From Enoplosus armatus (lineage: Eukaryota > Chordata > Actinopteri > Centrarchiformes > Enoplosidae): 64,000 nt of DNA. This document shows, piece after piece, positions 13,692 to 27,505 of this stretch. Under the pieces are notes generated by a model that was not told where the DNA came from, did not search any database, and saw only the letters and a list, made by a program, of their open reading frames with translations. The position numbers and the translations under genes were made by a program. Position 1 is the first letter of the stretch. Each line of letters opens with the position of its first letter. Location: positions 19,580,978 to 19,644,977 of the forward strand of contig NC_092192.1 of assembly GCF_043641665.1 (NCBI RefSeq), in the 5' to 3' direction.

Positions 13692-14722
13692 TCCTAAGCA
13701 ATGTTTCTGGGCTAATCAGTGTTGAAATGTGTTTACATGCCGCGGGGAAGGAGCTGATATTGAGTAAAATCTTCAAAAAGCAGAGGCTTCTAATCTGCAA
13801 GCTGGGAGCAGGATTAAGGCACCTTTCAGAGGAGGCATCCTGCTATAATCCCCAGCCTCTGTACAAACAACAGTTTGTATATTCATACTCAGATTGGGAA
13901 GTGCGGCAGTGGTGGATCACTTCTGTGCATGAACTGAGCTGATCATCAAAAGTAAGGGACAGTGAGAGTGAATATCTATCCTCGAATGAGCTAACTTTTA
14001 CTCCAAGGAAGTGATTTGAATAACATTAAGACCATCTTTTTATGGATGTAAATTGGAGTGGGGTTAGAAACTTGGCTTTTCCAGGAAAATCATAATGCAT
14101 TGTAATCGCTCAGTCAGGGCCTAATGAAGCTGTTAACACCAGCAAGAAATGAATTCATGTTGCAGGCTGCATTGTTATTATTGTTATCATTACTGTGGAT
14201 TTTCATTTCATTCCTCCCAGGGGCGGCTGTGACTGGAGGTCACCTTCATCTGAGCCTACTTTGACATAACAACACACATGCACATGTAACACTTTTTACA
14301 CTATGAGGATACGAAACATGTGATTGTTTTTCACATTTTATAACAATGCAGTGAATGTATGGCTGGTTAGAGGTGGTTGTGACATGGAATTCTTTTTTTT
14401 ATGTGTTTGAGAGGATTTCGTTAGTTACTCACTCACACACATACAGAGCAACAATGATATGGAGCATAGCCCAACAGAGAGGAGTCCCTGGCATATCTGC
14501 AGTAAATCTATCCATCTTCAGTGTCTGGAAGTCAAGCTGCACTGTCTGCTCTCCTTTGCCATCCTTGTCTGCAAGCCGATATCTCCAGACAGGCTGCAGA
14601 GGCCAGCCAGCTCTCTGGGGAGCCGAGGACAGCAGCAGATCCAGCTTGTCAGCACCAGACACCGGGGTCTAGAGGAGCCAGCGGACTGAGAGTTGGCTGG
14701 AGGGAGGGTTGGGGGCGAGGTG

Positions 14723-14741
14723 GTGTGTGTGTGTGTGTGTG
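14723..14741. repeat. (GT)n microsatellite
   Basis: Short GT run of about 9 units in G-rich context. Confidence 0.85.
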
Positions 14742-16104
14742 GAGGGTGGTACTGTGAAAGCACTCATAAAAAGGTCAGGGGAGCTGGCTGCTGCTCCTCC
14801 TGCGCGCCACCACTTGGCGCCTCAAAGGTTAGACAGAGCCCTCGGCCGCACCGGAGGTGATGTGAGAATACAAGAAATGTCACCAACACCAATACAGCTC
14901 CAGACAAAGTCGATACTGACACAGCAGCAGCTACACAGAACGCTACAGTCTTTGTTAGAAAGCCATTTCAGTCAAGGTGGAGGGTAAAATGTCCTTCTGT
15001 GGCGGCCAGGTTAGAGGAGTGCACCAGATATAGGGTGCTCCTCCTTGGTTTTATGCCAATCACAAGCTTGGCCACCTGTTTGGCTCCTCTGGCATAAAAA
15101 GAACCTAAATGATGAACACCTGCAGTCTTCTAAGTGCTCTCAGTGGGCCCTCACCTTTGTCTGACTCTCATCCTCTGCCCTCCATTACTAGACAAAGTGA
15201 AGCTGACTGGAAAGTAACATCTGCAACAATAACATGGTCCAAAAACATTACAGACTCAAAGTGAGACATTCTGAGACAAAATGGCTAACCAGTTACACTA
15301 TCAAACCCCCCAGTGTCACATCCCTTCTGTGGCTTCCCATATGGGCAGCAGCCATGATGGGCTTATTAATCCCCTGGGAGGCAGGGGACAGAGGATGAGT
15401 GTGTCCATGCTTGCTGTAATATCCTCTGGCCAGGCACTGTGTCTCTGTGCACCGCCCGCCCCCACTCCCTCCACCAATGCCATCTGTTTCCTGCCCAGCA
15501 CTCTGGCTTAAGTCCCTGCTGAGCCTCGGTCTCTCCTGCTCTCCTGGCTCTGAGAGAAAATGTGCCCCAATCAGCCGTTACAACATCTCAAACACTTCAC
15601 AGAGGCTCTAACTGAACATGTATAACCTTCAGGTTAGAACACACAGTAGTCACTAACAGTGCATCAGTATGATTTTCTGCAAGTAGAGTTCTAAGTGACT
15701 GTAGACACATTTCTCAGTCTAATACGCGGGTGTGAAAAAGCTTTGGGTTTCTGTGTAAAGTGTATCAATTTGATTTTTTGTGAGGAAAAAACGAAATAAT
15801 AGAAAATTAGAAAACTGAAATCAGTTTTATAAAATGTTATGTTTTGTGTGACAGGTCATCAGTGTAAGATTTTAGATTCATTTTGTCAATTTTATGGATT
15901 TTTGTATTGAAAAATGCCAAATAGAAACAGACTAGTTTTCATTTCTGTTCGAGCTTTGTGAGCAACGCCTCAAATCTTCAAACACCTGACAGTTATGGCT
16001 GCCCACATAGAGCTGTCAGTAAGATACTGTACATATTGTACATACTGAAAAATGTATTGTATTTATGAGGCAGTTATTTAAAGTTGCCAAATACACTAAA
16101 TATA

Positions 16105-16620
16105 AGGCTACAGCCAGCAGCCAGTTAGCTTAGCACAAAGGGTGGAAACAGCTGGCCTGGCTCTGTTGAATAGTAAGAAACCTACCAGCAACTCTAAAGC
16201 TCACTGACTCACACTTTATATCATGTTTCTTTAATCGGTAGTAAAACCTAAGTATAAAATCTACAATTCTACGGGGGATTATGTGCCACCACTATTTATT
16301 GGCTGGGGGAGGTAACTGGAAATCTCAGCTGGTTGCCTAGCAATGTCTCTCAGCAAAGAAATAGTCTGGCACCCCGCCCCCCCGTAAAATGGCAAATGGT
16401 CATATTTACACTTTGACTGATTAAAAAAAACAAGATAACATGTTATTTACTGAGCTTTAGAGGTGGATTTTGTTCCTGCTGGACAGAGCCAGGCTAGCTG
16501 TCTCCCGCTATTTCCAGCCTTTGTGTTAAGCTAAGCTAACAGGCATCATATATGTATATATATTCGTGAAGCGGACGTGAGAGTGGTATCGATCTTCTCC
16601 TCTAACTCTCTGCAAGAAAG
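16105..16620 (+). mobile_element. MITE-like repeat, family B
   Basis: Carries the family phrases CAGTTAGCTTAGCACAAAG, CTAAAGCTCACTGACTCAC and GAGAGTGGTATCGATCTTCT. It is related to the well-preserved copy at 38021-38507 and has lost clear terminal repeats. Confidence 0.6.
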
Positions 16621-19600
16621 CAGAGGGCTGGTAAGAGACCGGTAGTGATGCAAGACGACAGGGGTATCACCAGCCAATCGGAGCCTGGGCTCAGCCCCCC
16701 CCCCCCGTCAACCCACAGCATGAATAGAAATTCAGTGTCAGATTCTAACACACTTACCCTGAAGGTAACCAGATCACAGATCCATTTCTTTCCTTACTCA
16801 CTCACTCTAATCCTGTCCATCTCCCACATTCTCCACTTTCTGTTGCTAATCATATTTGTTGCCACTGAACAAATGGCTAACATCCTCACAAACCTTCCCC
16901 TTTAAACAACTGCACAGCTGCCACAGCTGCACATGGGTTGAATACAGAACTTTGCATTGCTTTCTATATGTCTCTAGTGAGCTGTATGACCTTGCATGCT
17001 TTCTGATTCATAATGTGAGCTTTAAAAGAGCCTATAGGATTCATGGTCCACAACTTTTAGCTGCATGCCCCCAAGGAGGTAGATTCTCCTGTTTCTCCCT
17101 AATGGAAAAGGCATTGGGCATGAAATTTCCCCTGACAGCTGACTCCTTTAAACCCGGCAAAAGATCTGCTCTACACTGTGGGGTTAATCGATGAGGTTGG
17201 AGGATTGATGATAGAAAACGAATGAGAGTCAGATTCAGATGTGCAGGGGAGGAAAGGCATATCATCAGACAGAGCCCCTCCCTCTCCATCTGACAGAGCT
17301 TCACGCCTGCTTTTTTCAGGCTGCAACATATCCATGTTAGAGCTCCAGGCCTGCAAATGGATATTTCCTATTGTGGAACATAAAAAAACAAAACATTGCC
17401 AGGGTGCCAAGCAGTTTGGCAGTGGCATTCATTCGGCCCCCAGCCTGGCACCCACGGGCCACTTTCCTTCACTGAGCGAGTAAAGGTCAGACGCTTTTCC
17501 TGTAGCACAGCTCCGGAGGAGGCCAGGGTCACTTGAAAAACACAGTGCACTATTCTCCACTAAAAGAGTATTCGCACAGCAGAATATTATGAGCAGCACA
17601 TATTGGTTACATTTGTTGTTGAAGTTTATTCCTTTGAATAACATGCTGGATTTTTTCTTTTATGTTTAAGAGGAACAAGTGCTCTCCAACAATGTTTGAA
17701 AAGATCTTCAGATCTTCGCACTCATTTACACCAAACCCTTTCAGCCAGCAAGACTGTTGTTGACATAAAACCAGTAGAGATCTATTACAGAGAAATTACT
17801 AAGAGCTTAAAAATTGTGCCTCTCTTTCTGATCTTCCTCGTGAATCCTTGAACTCTGTGTCTTCTAAGGAGATGAGACTGTCCACACACTCTCCTTGCTA
17901 CAAACCAATTATCAAGCAATAACAGCACTGCAGAGTACCAAAGGACTATAAGGTCTACAAGGCTGTAAGAAGGCTATAAAGCCTGTAATGTCCTATTGCT
18001 AAGAAAACCAGTCTTCACAATCACACCGTTCAGAATGTGAGTCAACAAAAGCTCTTTTATGGCTACTGGGAGCCTCAGAGATAGAAAGGCTGTCAATGCT
18101 TTTATCAGATTGGTTAATATAAGTGGGTCCCTGTGGTAAATAGCGGCGATGTGTTGCCAGCGACAAATGCTCTGACTCGAACACAATAGCAATAGTAAAA
18201 TGTCCCACTTTATCTCCATCTTCTCGCCGAAGCCTCCGCCTGCTGTTGCGGCCCGCATGACTTAACAAGGGCAAAGCAGCAGCCTCGGAGGAGCGCAGCG
18301 CCTCCACATCCTCTCACCTCATACCTCCGCCTCAGACAGCATACCCCGTTTATAATTCTTCCAGTAAAGGTCCACAGAGAGCAATAAAGCCAAACATTCT
18401 CCCAAAAAGAAATTGGCAGCCAGGGTCCATAAATGTTCACCGGCTCTCTGCTGTGTGAATTGCGGCAGCCCGTTGCTGGTGTTTGGCCTCGCGGAGCTCC
18501 CAGAACAGCTCTGTTTCACTGTGCGTGTGTTTTTGTCTTCTTTATTTGAACTGGAGGCTCTTTGTGTTATTGTCTCCAGTTGGCTTGCTTGTTATGAGTA
18601 CTCTGTTCTTTTTGCATGGTATTCTCTTGAGTCTAATGTTCATACGCATGTAGATAAAGCTGAACTTCTCTCTACTGTTCCACTTTAACAATACAGAAAG
18701 GATTTCTGCTGTGGCTGCAGCCACAACTGGAAACTGATTTCATCTAGTTTAATCAGCCTTATTAGCATAAGGCACTGGAAATGGCATAATTTCACTTATG
18801 ACTGAAGTGCAAATTCTACTGATTGCAGAAGTTTAAATTGCTTACTAAATCAAAGTTGGGAAACTTTGATGGTGGCATGGTACCAAAAAAAGGAGATAAG
18901 GCCGATACAAAGGTGGGACAGAGGAATTAAAACTACTTCTGTATTACAGATGACCACAATGTGGAATGACACTTTTATACAACTCCTATTCCTAAAATTA
19001 TAATATATAATTTAAGAATTTAAAGTGATATAACTTTTGAATCACGAGTGGAAATTACAGTAATACCATCCATCATCCAACTGCTGGTGAATTCTGAAAT
19101 AGTCCAATTACTGAGCGACTGTACCTCCTATTCTATAAAAAAGAAAAAAAGAAAATGACTCAACTCAGCTCAGGGTTACTAAAAGCCTCTGGAACTTTGT
19201 CCTGATGAGTATGCTAGTAAAGATTAAATAATGAAATTGAAAAATGGACAATATACTATTGAATTCCCGCAGGAAGAACCTCCAGCATAGCTCCCTTAAT
19301 GATGACAATAAATACTTTGGGCAGGTAGTAACTGGGAACGGAGAGAAAAATTGATTCAGTTACAAAATGCAATTGTTTTATTTTATGATTTCATATTGGC
19401 ATAAAGTCTCCAGAATAGATGTTGTTAGTCTGCAAATATGTGGCATGCAATTGTCGTTGGAGTTTTTTAAACTGTTGTTAAATCTGATGACTACAGAAAC
19501 TATTCTGCCAAGTTGAAACAACACACTTACTTCCTTTTTTTAGGAGCGTGCACACACGGGAAAGCCAAAAGAAACAAACAGAATAATGATACACCAGATT

Positions 19601-19763
19601 CCACGCCACACAGCACCTGCCCAGATTAAATACCCTTGTTACAGAGTCGCAATAATATATATAATATATATAAGAATGACAGTACAAGTACATACTGAAT
19701 CAAGATCAATCAAGTATCAATAATATTATTTTATCAGGGTTCTCTTGTAGTTACATTTTTTGC
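16621..19763. other. Non-coding sequence
   Basis: A C12 run lies at 16695-16706. Open frames here have no splice context or family resemblance. No gene supported. Confidence 0.45.
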
Positions 19764-20568
19764 TAGAAGTGGAAGAAGTATTCAAATCCTTTACTTAAGT
19801 AAAAGTACAGCAGTATTATCACTAAAATGTACTTAAAGTATCGAAAGTAAAAGTACTTGTGGCCCCTGTGACTGATGTATTTGTTATATATGACATGATT
19901 TGATTGTTAACACTGATGCATCGATACGTAAGCAGCACTTTACTGTTGTAGTTGGATGAGGTGGAACTAGTTTTAACTACTTTAAAATCAATTGGGTATC
20001 TTAGTCCAGTGGTTCCCAAGCTAGAGATCCCCCGGGGTTGTAAATCTGAAGGGTTGTGATGTGATTCATTGGCGAGGAACAAAGAAAAAACACAAATCTA
20101 TTTAAATGTTTTGGATTTTCTTCTTTGCTCTTATTGTGAAATACTGGATCATTTGACCTCTTTGGGCCTTGAACAGTTATTTAAATGAAACCATGTGAGA
20201 AGTTTAGAGGAGAAATGTCTTTTTGGTGGAAGTGCTAACAATTCTTAGACATCTGAAACATGACAAGAGGTCCCAACTAGACTTTTTGTAAGAGGTCACA
20301 AGCCAAAAAGCTTAAGAACAACTGTTTAATCTTTAATTAAACATTTTATAAGCTTATCATATGTCTTTATGTATCTTAACCTGTAAAGTGACTAGTAACT
20401 ATAGGTGACAATAAATGTAATGGAGTAAAAAGCACAATATTTCCGACTAACATGTAGTGGAGTATAAGGTTTAAAGTAATATTAAATGGAAATACTCAAG
20501 TCCAAGTACAAGTACCTCAAAATTGTACTTAAGTACAGCACTTGAGTGAAACTACTCTCTACCACTGG
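19764..20568. mobile_element. MITE-like repeat, family A (AAGTAAAAGTAC type), long copy with internal insertion
   Basis: The left end (AGAAGTGGAAGAAGTATTCA) and right end (AGTGAAACTACTCTCTACCA) are imperfect inverted repeats. ACTTAAGTAAAAGTAC, GGCCCCTGTGACTGATG and GTACTTAAGTACAGCACTTG are family hallmarks. The middle (about 20005-20330, from CCAGTGGTTCCCAAGC) looks like a second repeat inserted in it. Truncated copies lie at 42594-42840 and 58953-59230. Confidence 0.65.
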
Positions 20569-22741
20569 TATTTGCTGGAACAGATTTCTTTGAAAACCAA
20601 ATCAAAAGTAAACACAGTCCCAACACTGTTAAAATAATGAAATAAAAGGTCGTCTGGACAGAATCTTGCCAACGGTGGCAGCAGTTTTCCTCTCAGAGGT
20701 CTTGATGAGCAGACCTTGCATGCTGCCAGTGCTTTCATTCTGTAAATTGGATAAAATTAGTCGGAGTAATTGCTTGTGGCTGCTTGATCAAAGTGGTGAC
20801 AGAGGTTTGGAGACATAAAAGGAGGTGACAGTATGAGATGTTAAGAGGATGTCCTCTATTGACAGCAGTAATGTGTTACTTCACCATGCAGACGCTTTAA
20901 CATGTCTGCAGAATACCCGCAACGCATCTGTCGCTGCTCTCCACCAACCAGACTGCACCTGAACACACACACAGCCTCTCACACCCTCATTTACACCCAA
21001 CCTCCATGACCGCGTGCACACAAGTCAGAGACATCCATGCATTGCATTCATGCTGCTGAAAGGTTGTTGGGATAAAAGCCTTTAACTATACTGCCGTATT
21101 CTGTGTTAAACTGGCTATAAATAACACTAAATGCTTTTGTATAACCTTATGTACAACACTCAGAATAAAACAGTGCATGCAACTTTACACTAATCTGTTC
21201 GTACTGCTTAGTCTCTAAAACAGGTTGTGGATTTTCCACTGAGGGGGTCTGTCAAGCAGGAGATAGGAGGCTCTGTGGGGGCTGCCACCTAATATCTCTC
21301 CCTCCTTGCAGTCCAATATCAGGTTTGAATTCACAGTCTGGGGCTGTGTCTGGCAGCCACTGTCTGATAGAGCTTCTAAATAATTCACTATCCACTATCC
21401 ATGTCCATATACCTATAAACTCTCTCTCAGAAGAGAGTAGTTACCATAGATACACACAGGCTGCCCTGCTGTTTGAGGGGTACAGCCATGTTAGGCTCTC
21501 GCACCGTCTGCCCTTACAGACTCAAAGTACATGTTATGGATGAGATTTCACAAACATTGGATGCTCTCTTTTTGTCCTGCTTTCTCTGTGTGCGCATCTA
21601 TTGTGAGTGACTTATTTTACCCAATTTAACTCAGGCTTGCTGTCAATTTGTGTTTGTAACATGTTGGTAGTAAAACCAGTTGGCGTACTATATGAAAAAC
21701 CACACGCAGTGGGACGCCTCGTTATTTAAAAGGAAATGACTGGTGCATTCGGAAAAACAACCCAATCAAGCATGTGTTAAAACTACAGCTGTTTGAACAA
21801 TACGATAAGGCAACACTGGCTCATTTTACTTTTGTTGTTTTCTTTACTTTTTCTAGTAACTGTAGAGTCACAAAACCAATTTATGGTAAGCTCAGTGAAG
21901 GCGTGCGTATAAGCTGATGCCTGAGGCCTGGGCCTGTATTTATCAAACTGCTAAAGTCAAAAATAAGTGATAAGATAGAGGCAGCTCTGTGAGGCTGTAC
22001 TGCTGCATGCTAACATTATATGTCCGAAAGAAAATCCTTCACTTTTAGTCCTACTTGCAAACTTGAAAATAGAAATCCCAGATGAATGCAGTACAGATGC
22101 AGAGCTGAACACACACCTTCTGACACGTGTGCTTGGGTGATTATACAAAATGTCATTGGTCATGATGAATAATACATTAGCTGAAGCAACATGGATAAAT
22201 CAGAATAGGGTAGTTTTGGCCTATTGCCTGCATTTGAACTTTTTATAGGATATTATGTTTTTTTTGCATTTATCAGGGGTGCAAACAACACGAATAAATG
22301 TGCATTGATGTTGTTTGTAATCTCTTTCCACGTATCTGCACTTGTCAATGTAGTACTTGATTTCTAATACTAAATCTTGACTGCATATACATACTGCATC
22401 AGTACTGTGTAGTGTAGTGCGTATGTGTTTCAATGTGTCTGAACATCACTGTTATTCCAAAAAAAAAACAGCATCCAGGTGGTGTTAAGTGGCCAGTAAT
22501 CCAAGTTATGAGGGCAATCTAAGGGTAAAGTAAATGTCAAGCTGCTGTAGATGTAGCTGTGAATAATACACACACACATTCTGTCTTTCTGTTAAACCCG
22601 TCATTTATTATTTACCAAGAGCCATTTGGTTATAATGCTCACGATCATCTAACTATGGAGGCTTCACATGGATGATTATTCAATCAGACACACACACAGG
22701 CATAAGTAGACTGAGCCGTAGAGAGAGACATTCGTCAACCG

Positions 22742-22742
<1 letters not shown>

Positions 22743-22776
<34 letters not shown>
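22743..22776. repeat. (CA)17 microsatellite
   Basis: Uninterrupted CA run in non-coding sequence. Confidence 0.95.
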
Positions 22777-22780
<4 letters not shown>

Positions 22781-24286
22781 AACACAATTTTACATAATCA
22801 TAGAAAGAGAGCATGATCGATTCACCCCTCCCCCATGACAGCTGTATGACTCTCTGACAGGGAGTGAATTGAATACACACCCTTTTTACAATAACACAAA
22901 AAGACGGAAATAACAGTGTAACTCAAACCAAGCGCAGGTATAGATTTTACACCGAGGTCAATCTGCAAGACGCATCCGCCAGCACGCCGGCTCTGAGCCG
23001 AGGATAAAGGGAACAAACTGTTATTTTAGGTCTGGCCCGCTCTAAATAGGGGAAGGCAGTGCGACGACTGCAGCAGGCATGGCTGATATGAATTCCCAAT
23101 ATGCTGTGCAAAGAAAAGATGGAAAAGGTCAGAGCCTGCATTCATCTTTTCAGCACAGTTTTTGCTCGCAGCGCCACCTTTTCCTGCTTTTATTCCTCTG
23201 CGTCCTTGGCCTTCTTCCCCCCCATCTCTCCTGGGTAAATAAATGGAATTGTGCCACGCGGCGCAGCTCAGCACTGATGACATTTTGTCTGCTGGTTTCA
23301 CTCACGATGAACCATTGTCACTCATTACACGCACCCACTGATGGCACTGTTTATCCAGAGCAATTAAAATGCTGTTTATTCAAAAGACGCGTACGTGATC
23401 CAAATAAATGTTATTAAGATTCAGCATGATTTAAACAGACCATATAGACTGCAAGCTGAGGATAGCAGGGGATTATATTAGTTTACCCTTGTAAATACTA
23501 TTTTTAATGGGCGAGAGAGGGAGGTCAGTAATTCACCAAAAAAGCCATTATTGAGGCTTTGTCTCATTTCCTCATGTGAGAGCTGCTCCCTGAGTCATCA
23601 TCTTATCTTCGCCCGATCCTCTCCACCACCTCACCCACTCAGGATTATGACAGCCCTGGATGGGCTGCCGAGAGGATCATTTCTCCCACTCACTCTTTTG
23701 CTTTATCTACAGTATCTATGGCTGCAATAGGATTCGGGAGGCTCTCTGAGGAATACTAAGGAACAAAAAAAAACAATTGTTTCCTGCCGTCACTGCATAT
23801 CTGTGTGCAATAAAGCCTCATCATCAATAAAGCATTTATGTGTGTTTGGCGATTGAGCTTGCGTGTAAATCTCTCACCGCAGAGCTGAAGAGCTCAAGTT
23901 TGGCTTTAGGGTTCATTTCTTCTGTGGATTTTGGATAAAGCAAACTTCCAAACTGAAACACAGTTCAGTCATTAATTTCTACGGTTTTCACACATTGAAG
24001 GTTAATTAGCTTATATTTTGTTTTTCTTCCACAATACTACAAAATTGGGAGCGCTGCTCTACTGTTCTCCCATATTAAATATATTGTGCTGCTATTGCTA
24101 AAGTAGCTCAAATTCAATTCTTTATTTTACATCCTAATTTCACAGAAAAAAACCCACATGAAACATATTTTACTTGTGTTATCGACATTAAAAGATGTAT
24201 TTGAGTATAAAAACTACAGACAGATAGATAGAGTGTAGATAGTGAAGAAGAAGTAGATAGTGTGTTTGCCAAGGAGAGAATATATT

Positions 24287-24313
24287 TGTGTGTGTGTGTG
24301 TGTGTGTGTGTGT
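24287..24313. repeat. (TG)n microsatellite
   Basis: Uninterrupted TG run of 27 bp in non-coding sequence. Confidence 0.95.
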
Positions 24314-27055
24314 AGCAGTTCACTGGAGTCAGCACGGCAGATGGTTTTGTGTTGAGGGTGTGTTTGGCCACAGCAGCTGCTCTCATTGCGCCTCTCTCTC
24401 CATTCTTCTCACCCACACACCCACATCAACACACACACAGCGCTCCTGAAAAGTACACCGGGATCACCTGATGGAACTAGACACTGATCCCCTCCATTAT
24501 TCATGAGCTGACCGAGAGCAGCTACATGACCACCCTAATATGCTGTAAATTCCTAACACAGCGCTCTCCTGGCATCGACCGCTCTCTCTCTCTCCCTCTC
24601 TCCCTCCCTCTCTCTGAGTGCTCCTGTGATTTTGTGCTCACCCCCCAAAAAAACGCAGCTACAGTTTGTCATACAAAAAAACAGCATGCAGCCTATGACA
24701 TCATTCTCAAATTATGGGGGGAAATAGCTCAGCGATGAGCAGAGTGAGTGCAGGAATAAAAATGAAGCATTTTCACTGTTCTCCCTCCCCCCACCCCTCT
24801 TTGTCTCAGCCCCCCCCGCCCCCCCTCCCTCTCTCTCTGTTCCCTCCCCTTCACCTCTCCTCTGAGGAAGAACTTCAAAGCAGCTCTGAAGTCAGTGGGA
24901 TAGAGGAAGGGGATCCCTAGGGGACAGTACCACACATGCACAAACACACACACAGAGTACACACACACACAGCCCAAAGATGGCTAACAAGCAGTCAAAC
25001 AGTGGCCTTTGAGCAGTAACTGGGTGACAGCTTCAAACAGGCCCGACTCAGAAAGGGCACAGCCATTTCTCATGACTGTATTGACTTCAATAATGCAGTT
25101 TCGTGTGCCTGTTTTACCACACGTCTCTTGCCCAAACGCACACACTCACACATACCGACATGCACGTGCACGCATGTGATAGAAAACACATCTCTCTGGC
25201 TGAAAAGAATGCACCAAATTTTAAGGGATAATAAGGGTAATATTTAATTTAGTAATAATAGAGGAGATCTGAGGAAACTAATGAATAAAACATTCTCTTA
25301 TTTAACAATTATCAGCTGCAATGGACAAAGTTCATTAGAAACAGCCCCCAACCCCACAAAAAAAAAAGTTGGGTTGAATTATTCAGTTTTTGGTCCTTGA
25401 TCTAAATTTTATCTAATGTTTTTCTGCTTCTTGATGAGGATGAATCGGGGCTGAGCTCCCTTTGATCAGGAGATGAGGCAGGCGTTCTCTTGATCTTCCA
25501 AGTTGCTTAAATGCTGTCCAGAGTGGGAGGCTGACCTCGAACCTAAAGTTACATTACAGACATACAGAATCCAAACTATCAAAAGAAAAACATGATCTTC
25601 TCTGAATGTCAAGTGTGATTTCAAGAGGATGCGAGAGGAGGAAGGCCTATAAACAGGTGAGCTGAGGCTAATCTTGGCACCTTGATCCCCTATCCAGGAC
25701 ATGCACAGTCTGATTTGGTTATCAAGATGAGTCATCCTGTATAGCAGCGAGATGCACCTCCCGGGGGTGGCGCCGGAGAGTTGAAGGGAGGTGCTGAGGG
25801 AGAGATGTGAGGCAAAAGCGACAGGTGCATGCCGGTTTTCTAAAAACAACTGGAAGTTAGTTGTTGCAGTTTGGCCCGCTGCTCAACATCATGGTCAGCA
25901 GTCGCAGCAGCAGCTGTGACACAAAGCTCAGAGGCAATTAAAGTACTTTAAAACCCTTAGCGCCTGTTTGTCGTAATTTGCATAAAAATGGCTCTCTTCT
26001 CTTCTCAGAGTCGTAACTCAGTCAAATCTGAACACAGAGACGAGATACACATGTTGTGATTCAGTGTGACATACTTTCCAAGGACACCATTATGTTTTCT
26101 ATTGCCTATTATCATCCATAAATCTGCTTAGATATCATAGAAAAAAAAGACCCTCCAGAACTTGTCTGAGAATCGTCACATTTTTTAGTTTTCTTCAGTA
26201 TCAAAGTGATCCAGCGATAGTTGTCTGTACATCCATGGGTACACTGCAAACAGGAGCTGCTAATAGCTAATTTGGCATACTTTTAATGGTCACTGAATCC
26301 ATGGCAACATTGTACTTCCTGTTTACACGGCACAGTGGGTGCAGTGCGAGCTACCTTAAAGTCACAAAGATGCAGAATGGAACACAAATAATAAAATCTG
26401 CCATAGGGAGTTGAGTATTACTTCACCAACTGTTGAAAAAAAAAAAACCCACACATGATGATATGTGTGCCCTACTGCGAGATAGTGAGAAATGGGATAA
26501 AACATCAAAAGCAAACTCCAAGAAGAATCAGCCAGAGAGAGAGAGAGAGTGTACCTGTTTGTGTGTACTCAAGGGAGGATTAAAAATGGATGCGCTCTAA
26601 CCTGGGAAGAGTGGCGTGCTATTTTGTCAGCCTGAGCGCTGTGACACAGGCCCCGCTGTGAAGCCCGAGGGGCGGGAGATTTTCTTACGGGGATAATTCA
26701 TCTCAGGTAGCCTGAATGGAAGAGAGGAAGATGCTGCATTCTGCCTGTGAGTGGGCTGCTGCGGGTTCTGACGGCGGCAACAACAGCACGTAGCTCATAA
26801 CAGCCTCTCAAGGACTGCAGTCAGTGTAGAGTGTGCTGGGTATCGATCTATATCAGTCCAGGGCCTTATAGCAGCTGCCAATAATTCTTCAAGTACAAGA
26901 TGGTAGGAGGTTACAAGAGGTGAAATTGGAAATTAACTTTCAAATAAATTGCTATGATTGTTTCAGCCTGTTTATATTCATTATTTTGACGGTGGCAAGG
27001 ATGTTATCATGAATCAGGTCCAAGTCATTATTTGTTTGTCTTGTTAATCAGGTTC

Positions 27056-27505
27056 AGGTCTGCCTGAAAACAACAGTCAGGTGGCCATACAGTGTGTACA
27101 TTGAGGTTTTGCTTGCTGTGATCATTCTGTTCATACTGGTCAGGCCACAAAGAGATCCCTTTCTAATGTCACTTCCAGTGTATAGCAAGTGACGTGAGAC
27201 AGTCGGGAGTTACACAAATCAAGTGGGTATCTTCCAATATTACAGTCTCTTTCGTACTAAATTCCCTCTTTTTGTACTAATGAAACCACAAGTTTGGAAA
27301 ACAACCACTTGATTTGCCTAACTCAGATTGGTGAAGCCTCATATTAACTTTAGATCAAATTTGGAATTCATTATTAAACAGATCTGTGGATTTTGTCCCC
27401 CATAGGAAGGGATCTCTGAAAGTCCAGTGTGAACAAGAGGAATGATTACAGCAAGCAAAACCTGTTTCAATGTTCCTGATTGACTATTGTTTTAAGACAG
27501 ACTTG
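27056..27505. mobile_element. Palindromic repeat of family D with about 100-bp inverted arms
   Basis: The left arm (about 27075-27180, containing GTTTTGCTTGCTGTGATCAT) matches the reverse complement of the right arm (about 27395-27500, containing ATGATTACAGCAAGCAAAAC). Single-arm relatives occur at 34647-34830 and 50325-50420. No coding capacity. Confidence 0.65.

Larger units (their letters stand above)
11447..16104. other. Non-coding sequence with microsatellites and enhancer-like blocks
   Basis: No supported gene. The 13700-13890 and 14090-14215 stretches are repeat-free and include SOX-like ATTGTTATTATTG and homeobox-like CCTAATGAAG words. Confidence 0.4.
20569..27055. other. Non-coding sequence, microsatellite-bearing
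   Basis: No supported gene. CA/TG repeats lie near 22.7 and 24.3 kb and CT-rich stretches near 24.6 and 24.8 kb. The 20640-20860 block is repeat-free and enhancer-like. Confidence 0.4.

Noticed and set aside
22743..22776. CRISPR-like regular repeat
   Set aside because: Simple dinucleotide repeat without spacers, in a vertebrate genome.
25466..25849. 127-codon minus-strand open frame
   Set aside because: No recognisable domain and no flanking exon structure.
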